Positions 9,561 to 14,187 of a DNA stretch of 14,187 nt are shown here, in pieces; the stretch's first letter is position 1; every line of letters starts with the position of its first letter. The notes under the pieces were generated by a model. It made no database searches and had not been told where the DNA came from. It worked only from the letters and a program-made list of their open reading frames with translations. Origin of the DNA: Ichthyophonus hoferi (taxonomy: Eukaryota > Opisthokonta > Ichthyosporea > Ichthyophonida > Ichthyophonidae); the NCBI GenBank assembly GCA_002751075.1, contig NAOQ01000193.1:18824-33010 (forward strand). The letters are read 5' to 3'. Position numbers and translations under genes: made by a program.

Positions 9561-10084
9561 TGATATTTCATATTTTACCCGGCATGCTTTCACCTAATAA
9601 CCAACCTATGCTATTCATGTTTAACAATAGCATTAGTATGGGCAATGCAAACTACAAACCAAAATAAGCTACTAAAGAATATCCTCAGGCTATATTGTTT
9701 ATTGGCTGTAACAGTTGGCTTTTAAGCATCTCACCAAGGAAATATGTGATACCGTTTATGATGGGATCAAATTATTATTATACATGTATTTTTTATCACT
9801 AATATCAGTTTACCATATCCTGCTTCCTAGTGGCTGTCAGCAATATATTTTTAGTCTGAGCATTACAACATAAGGCAGACCACATATTTACAACACAGGA
9901 GATATCTACCAACTACTTATGTAAGCTATATACTGGCCATACTAAAAGGGGTTGTTAACTCTGAAGGTACATTTATAAACACTGAATCTTTTATTAAAAA
10001 TATATAATTGAGGATAGTTTAGGCAATTGCTAAACCAGGAAGAAGAGGCTGTATGAAATGGGCAGAGCCAGGACTGCACTGTGT
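9561..10084. other. no supported gene
   Basis: This stretch may include decayed continuation of the copia-type fragment, but I cannot recognise reverse transcriptase or a terminal repeat in it. A 58-codon minus frame near 9950-10125 has no visible motif. Confidence 0.4.
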
Positions 10085-10500
10085 TAAATGTGCAATACCA
10101 TGCAGCCCTCCTTCCCATACCTTCTAGCTATGACGTCATATATTGTATTCCGATTCTCCAAGGTATACATCAACTATCCAATACCTTCATAATCTGCCAT
10201 GGCGCATGTAGACTCCTCCTAGGGTTCAAAGAACATGCATGGGTTCACCTCTTTACTGGTCTCTCCTGACTCTGTGCCACTGGCCCCTGGACTGGTGGCA
10301 ATGTCGTATTTCTCTGTGAGTACTCTTGAGACCTGCTCATCCCTTGAATCGGGGGAGAACTATATCCGGAGTTTCATTTTCTTTTTAGTGACTGCAGGCC
10401 CTAACTTGTTTACAGTTCCTGTATAGGACTTACGTTTATATCTGGTGATAGACTGCCTAAGAGTTTCTTCTCTTTGTGGAGTTTTAGCTATCACAAACTC
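10085..10500 (-). pseudogene. possible decayed coding remnant of unknown family
   Basis: One minus-strand frame keeps a protein-like character over about 140 codons with a handful of interruptions. It has a basic part (TPQREETLRQSITRYKRKSY), then an acidic/serine-rich part (SRDEQVSRVLTEKYD, SGTESGETSKEVN), then DVIARRYGKEGC. The interruptions are fewer than chance would predict, but only modestly. It could be a remnant of a mobile element or of a host gene. The plus strand over the same bases is also open in two hydrophobic frames, which may be shadows. No family is recognised. Confidence 0.25.
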
Positions 10501-11294
10501 TTTTCAGTCTTTATACGTAGCTTTAATTTACTACAACTTTGAAATCAGGATCTGTACTAAGTCTATATATGGTGGTTATATAGTTGTTGAATCAGGCTAA
10601 GACCAGTTGACCATGTGATAATCATTTGAGTTTAACATATTACCCAATGGAAACTTAATATGACTGTCCTGTAATATGCTCTTATAAACAGCTCATCCAG
10701 TGACTATTCAATGGATCATTCAGGAACTTACATAACACATGTGTATCATCAATCACTATGTGTGTGATTCAAATCCCATGACCAGCACCATTTAAAACCA
10801 TGGTAAGTTTACACCAAACTGCACTAAACATCTAGTCTTTATTAAATGCAAGTAGTGACATCATTAAAATGATTAATTATCATTAATTGGTGTCTAAGTC
10901 TTAATTACCGATTGAAACCTCATTCTAAAAGCTTCTTAGCATATAGAGGTTTAATGCTATATAAACAATTTGTATTTTGTACCAGACGTGATCAAGTTTT
11001 CAGCTCAACACTTGCAGGGGGTAAAATACCTCAACAAATGACTACATTAATAATATATATAGCATAGGAGGGCTGGTAGTGTTGGTGTTTGTAGTATACC
11101 TCATTAATTTGTTCATCTCAACAATTAGATTGACGAGAATCCACAAGTGACCACAGGGGTAGTGCAAATACAATTTGCAGTTATAGACATATATATATAT
11201 GATGAATGATTTACATCTATACTCTAATCTAATCTGTAGAATTATAATCTACACTCCTAGCTACCCAGAGGGCCATTCATTGAATTCCTTCTCT
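10501..11294. other. downstream region of ERCC3
   Basis: Presumed 3' untranslated and intergenic sequence left of the ERCC3 stop. Includes a short AT dinucleotide run at about 11188-11200 and two possible polyadenylation hexamers. No other gene is seen. Confidence 0.5.
10838..10843 (-). terminator. possible ERCC3 polyadenylation signal
   Basis: The minus strand reads AATAAA here, about 450 bases past the ERCC3 stop codon. It is the nearest canonical hexamer I noticed. A variant ATTAAA near 10949-10954 is closer to the stop. Transcript ends are needed to decide between them. Confidence 0.25.
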
Positions 11295-11407
11295 TTATCG
11301 CCTAATAATCCTCCCATCCAGTATCTTGGATACAGCTGTCCTCTTGGGGTTCCTGGTGTATTCCATATAGGACACGCCTGAACCACCTGAGGCTGCTGCC
11401 ATATTAC
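11295..11407 (-). CDS. ERCC3: ERCC3 last exon and stop codon
   Basis: Begins after a TTCCTGCAG acceptor, completes a codon with GT, then reads [20 protein letters not shown], a basic tail ending GRIIRR, and TAA at 11297-11295. The YMEY box and the basic C-terminus match the end of human XPB (VYMEY...FKRFRK). The intron upstream is 451 bases if the GC donor is right. The 3' untranslated region lies to the left. Confidence 0.88.
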
Positions 11408-14187
11408 CTGCAGGAAGTAAAGAGAGAGAGGGATATATATACAGCAAGACAGAGTAAACAAAGAAAGATTAGAGCTTGACTAGAGGTAGGATGAAGACGA
11501 CTATCATGTAGCTAGTTCTCTGTGCAATAAACAACAGAAATACATTATAGGGAATCTGATAGCAGGATTTAAAGCCACATTTCACCAACAAACAGCCATT
11601 ATTAGGATTGAATATATAGTATATAAAGTTACATAAAGATATAAACTATATTGCCCATAATTAGATACAAGTATTATGGGTAAGCGAATGCATGTCAGGG
11701 ATAAGGCAGCTGACTTTATATGATGCATTATAAACCTAGTATGATATAGTAATAGCGAGAGAACAAAATGGGACACACAGACACACAGACACCAAAACAC
11801 ACACACACATATGTATATATAGAAAAATAATTAAGAACCAATCAGGAGGGATTCCTGCCTCTATTTCGTGATATCCCACGACCCTTGCCCACTTCTGCAT
11901 CATAATCCTCTGCCAGTACATCAAAGCCTTGGCCTTGTTTCTATGGAAACAATTGATGGAGCCAATGAGAATAGTAATTAGAAATGATAAAATGATTGGA
12001 CTTAATTATAATCTCTTTCATAGAATTGGATGAAACAAATCATGCAACTATTGTCCAAAAAAAAAAAGCAATCAAAGCCATTAATCACCATTCATTGCCA
12101 GTCACATAACATATTATATCATAAAAATAGTAATTGATCAAAGATTAGAGTTATTTATCTACAGTTAATACCATCATACCAATCCACTTTTATGATTATA
12201 TATACATCAAAAGGAAAAGTTATGCAATTAAAACCATTAATCACTAATCATACATTTAATTATAATCTAATGAAGGAGTAGTAATTCTAGATCAGAGCTA
12301 TTCATCTACCAATAATATGTCCTCTTAATTATTCTTAAATTTAATAAACTAATAGATACTTAAGCCGCATTGGATAAAAACATGTGCAATTTTCAATTGT
12401 CAATCAGAGAGTAATATTAATAAGACACATAAAGACATTCCGGTTAAAAATAAAATGTTTTAAAATAACCCAATAGCAGCCAAACTATAAACACTATAGA
12501 GTCTCTATATAAAGTCTAATATATTTTTTTCATCAATCAAAGGCTGTCTAAATTCATGTAGCAGCCATTTACTAGATCTAACACCATACTAGAAGTTTAA
12601 AGTATTTTTTAATTTTTAATTTGAAAATTAACAATATTATTATTAAAATTTGTCTTATTTAGAATGGGTATTTATGTTTTAAAGAACATGCTTCCAATAT
12701 TCCAGTGCTCACTAAACTAATGGGAAAACAAGAATAAACAAACAGCCAATGAATGTACCTCTATAGCACTCAGTGTATCAGTCAACCAATCACGCTGTTC
12801 GCTTTCAGAGGCTAGACTCAATCCTATTTGATCCTCAGGAGTCATGATATCTGGCAACACCTACAGACCAATTAAGGCTTGAGGTTAGATTTAAATGAAT
12901 TATAATCCAATAGCTAGGCTTACTTTAAGGGAGTATCCGAGCATATATACCTCATCCTTTGCCTCTACCCCAATTCAACATTTTTTCTGTTATGGTTCAT
13001 CTACATATATATTTATCCCCTCGCTTTCCACCACTCACCTCGAAGGTATAACCTTGCTCCACTAAGAACTGTTGACGTTTTGACGAATAAAACATCTCCT
13101 GTGTGTCACGTGACACCTATAGCCATCCCATATAATTAGTAATTATTGACTGTCAAAGGTCATTCGTTGATCTTAATTATTAATTACTAAACACTATAGC
13201 CAATTGGCTTTAATCCTTTTTAATGGTTGGCTATTACTTTTATTATCATGTATGATTAATGTAAAATTAATATAATACCGTATACTATAGGCTAATATAA
13301 TATAATATAATATAATTCAGTGTAAGGTAATGTAATGTAATATAGTATAGTAGTATAGGGTAAAGTTTCAGACATAAATACATACATACACACATATATA
13401 TACACATACCAGTGAATAAAAGAATGCATTATACTCCCCCTCTTTGGGTTTAGGGCGATTTTTCTTAGCGCGAAGAATTCTCCCTAGACGCTGTGCTTCT
13501 TGACGGCGGGATCTGATTGGCGGAGTGAGAAAAAGAGGGAAAAAAGGACAAAGTAAATAAGGTGTTAGATATGCACATCATATAGATAGATAAGCACACA
13601 AATATACACATAAATAAACATACATATACATATATCTATACCTACCCATAGTGAGATGATACTTGAATCAAAACATTGGCATCAGGAAGGTCAATAGACG
13701 TGTCACCCACCTACCAATTAGTAATATGGTTGGTTAATAAAGTGATCAATAACTAACTATTGGATATATATTATTATATGATATGCCCTATTACACTATA
13801 TACTCTATTATATTATACTATAGACTATTAACTATAAATTTTAATTATGCTTTAACTACACTAAAATAAAATTCCTCTATACCAATCATCAGCCAGTAAT
13901 AACCTATTCATATGCTTACCTTTGAGATAAAGACTACATTCTGGGCCGGGTTTCTCACGAAACTTTCAAGGACTTTCATTCGCTCAGGGTGACCCGTTGA
14001 CCCGTGAATAAAAGGATGTCCCATCTTGGTAGCATACTTTACCAGAGCATAGACATTGTCACTGAACACAATTACCTATATATATATATAGGGAACATAG
14101 GGACAGGCGGAGAGATAGAGGTAGATAGATACTTATTAGTACGGGGGGAGGCCGTGCGAGTACAGGAATAAATACAACTAATAACTA
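11295..14187 (-). CDS. ERCC3: XPB/ERCC3 helicase, C-terminal third (seven exons, 5' part off the right edge)
   Basis: ERCC3 (XPB) is the 3'-to-5' ATP-dependent helicase/translocase of TFIIH. It opens promoter DNA for RNA polymerase II and opens damaged DNA in nucleotide excision repair, in the nucleus. Seven minus-strand exons translate to about 232 residues that follow the remembered human XPB C-terminus throughout. They include the helicase domain 2 start ([11 protein letters not shown]), motif V ([16 protein letters not shown]), motif VI with its arginines ([18 protein letters not shown]), [15 protein letters not shown]...[11 protein letters not shown] and the terminal YMEY motif, ending at a TAA. 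Exons are 14075-13920, 13710-13646, 13512-13410, 13116-13039, 12860-12759, 11940-11859 and 11407-11295. The other introns have GT and AG ends, and all phases agree. The N-terminal domain and Walker motifs lie beyond the window; no further exon is visible between 14076 and 14187. The reading frame is intact, so this looks like a working gene. Assignment rests on recalled family sequence, not a search. Confidence 0.96.
11772..11820 (+). repeat. CA-rich microsatellite
   Basis: An imperfect run of ACACAC and ACACAG units followed by a short AT run, inside the ERCC3 intron before the last exon. It is a simple sequence repeat. Confidence 0.85.
11859..11940 (-). CDS. ERCC3: ERCC3 penultimate exon with probable GC donor
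   Basis: Starts after CCATAG at phase 0 with [16 protein letters not shown] and runs through [10 protein letters not shown], ending one base into a codon. The next bases are GCAGGA, so this reading uses a GC-AG intron. The reason to prefer it is that the joined protein ([13 protein letters not shown]...YMEY) aligns without a gap to the human SRRFGTMSSMSGA...YMEY, keeping S, R, G, M, S, G and YMEY. Two upstream GT sites keep the same phase (exon ends at 11880 or 11883) but would drop the SRNR match. The open frame stops shortly past the chosen donor. Confidence 0.7.
12068..12330 (+). repeat. degenerate direct repeat, period about 156 bases, in an ERCC3 intron
   Basis: The block starting GCAATCAAAGCCATTAATCA at 12068 recurs in diverged form at 12224 as GCAATTAAAACCATTAATCA. 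Further matches (AGTAATT then GATCA, GAG, TTATC/TCATCTACC) keep a spacing of about 154 to 156 bases. A related AGTAATT block sits one period upstream near 11972. The unit has no recognisable family. Confidence 0.5.
12759..12860 (-). CDS. ERCC3: ERCC3 exon: start of C-terminal extension
   Basis: Thirty-four codons, phase 0 at both ends, beginning [18 protein letters not shown] and ending TDTLSAIE. It occupies the place of the human [30 protein letters not shown] segment: an acidic start, then a helical Q/E/L-rich part. It is poorly conserved in sequence, but its flanking exons and matching phases fix it. The acceptor follows GTCTGTAG and the donor is GTACAT. Confidence 0.85.
13039..13116 (-). 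CDS. ERCC3: ERCC3 exon after motif VI
   Basis: Twenty-six codons beginning [17 protein letters not shown] and ending LVEQGYTFE, matching the human [26 protein letters not shown] stretch. Both ends are phase 0. The acceptor is CTATAG and the donor is GTGAGT. This conserved stretch closes helicase domain 2. Confidence 0.94.
13293..13358 (+). repeat. TATAA and TGTAA/TAGTA pentamer repeats
   Basis: About five copies of a TATAA-type pentamer (13293-13317), then a looser run of GTAAT, GTAAT and ATAGT units. It lies inside an ERCC3 intron. Confidence 0.8.
13410..13512 (-). CDS. ERCC3: ERCC3 exon: motif VI
   Basis: Completes the split glycine codon and reads [17 protein letters not shown], the superfamily 2 motif VI with the arginines that contact [11 protein letters not shown] and EYNAFFYSL follow. 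The linker between AKK and EYNAFF is a little longer and more basic than I recall for human XPB (GMVAE). The acceptor follows CCAATCAG and the donor is GTATGT, ending at phase 0. Confidence 0.95.
13646..13710 (-). CDS. ERCC3: ERCC3 exon: motif V
   Basis: Encodes [16 protein letters not shown] and VSSHYG, the helicase motif V region that couples ATP hydrolysis to DNA movement. The human counterpart, from memory, is [22 protein letters not shown]. It begins at phase 0 and ends after two bases of a glycine codon. The donor is GTAGGT. The intron upstream is 209 bases and the one downstream 133 bases. Confidence 0.94.
13920..14075 (-). CDS. ERCC3: ERCC3 exon: start of helicase domain 2
   Basis: Fifty-two codons, phase 0 at both ends. 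The exon opens with [11 protein letters not shown], matching human IIVFADNVFAL, and closes with VVFISK, matching TIFISK. The acceptor lies after a TA-rich run ending TATAG, and the donor is GTAAGC. The middle ([21 protein letters not shown]) aligns with the human PYIYGPTSQGERMQILQNF segment. It is the most upstream exon in the window. The preceding exon, expected to end near a G-D-K, must lie past the right edge, so that intron is at least 112 bases long. Confidence 0.94.

Noticed and set aside
10765-10800. tRNA or SINE B-box-like sequence (GATTCAAATCCC followed by GACCAGCACCA)
   Set aside because: The flanking bases do not form a T-arm stem, there is no A box upstream and no cloverleaf can be drawn.
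13198-13209. Perfect palindrome AGCCAATTGGCT in an ERCC3 intron
   Set aside because: A lone 12-base palindrome is not remarkable and has no supporting context.

Overview
The window is animal nuclear DNA: AT-rich, with a multi-exon gene whose introns are short (133 to 818 bases). The only host gene I can name with confidence is the last third of ERCC3 (XPB), the DNA helicase/translocase subunit of TFIIH. It lies on the minus strand at the right end and runs off the right edge. Compact AT-rich introns, strong CpG loss around this gene and an animal-type XPB C-terminus would suit a sponge such as Amphimedon, but the organism is an inference and other early-branching animals would fit.

Layout. 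Bases 1 to about 8,460 hold no gene I can identify. They contain scattered short open frames, several with plausible splice sites, but their lengths are what chance would give in DNA of this composition. The ones with some extra support are listed at low confidence: an open frame off the left edge, a plus-strand exon pair near 5.4-5.7 kb with a possible C1q/TNF-like flavour, and two minus-strand three-exon models at 6.0-6.3 and 6.6-7.0 kb. This part also has a 70-base tandem duplication (7101-7240), a hairpin (7965-8010) and a pair of inverted arms of about 132 bases each (8071-8202 and 8522-8654).

From about 8.8 to 9.56 kb lies a decayed fragment of a Ty1/copia-type LTR retrotransposon (pre-integrase and integrase region, plus strand). 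A possible decayed coding remnant of unknown family follows on the minus strand (10085-10500). From 11295 to the right edge are the final seven exons of ERCC3 with all intron phases consistent, including a probable GC-AG intron before the last exon.

The most striking large-scale signal is a change in CpG density near 8.5 kb. By hand count there are roughly 20 to 35 CpG per kb to the left and 7 to 9 per kb to the right, and the change falls inside the inverted-repeat structure. I found no convincing new multi-gene system. The boundary, the inverted repeat and the GC-AG intron are the observations most worth checking.
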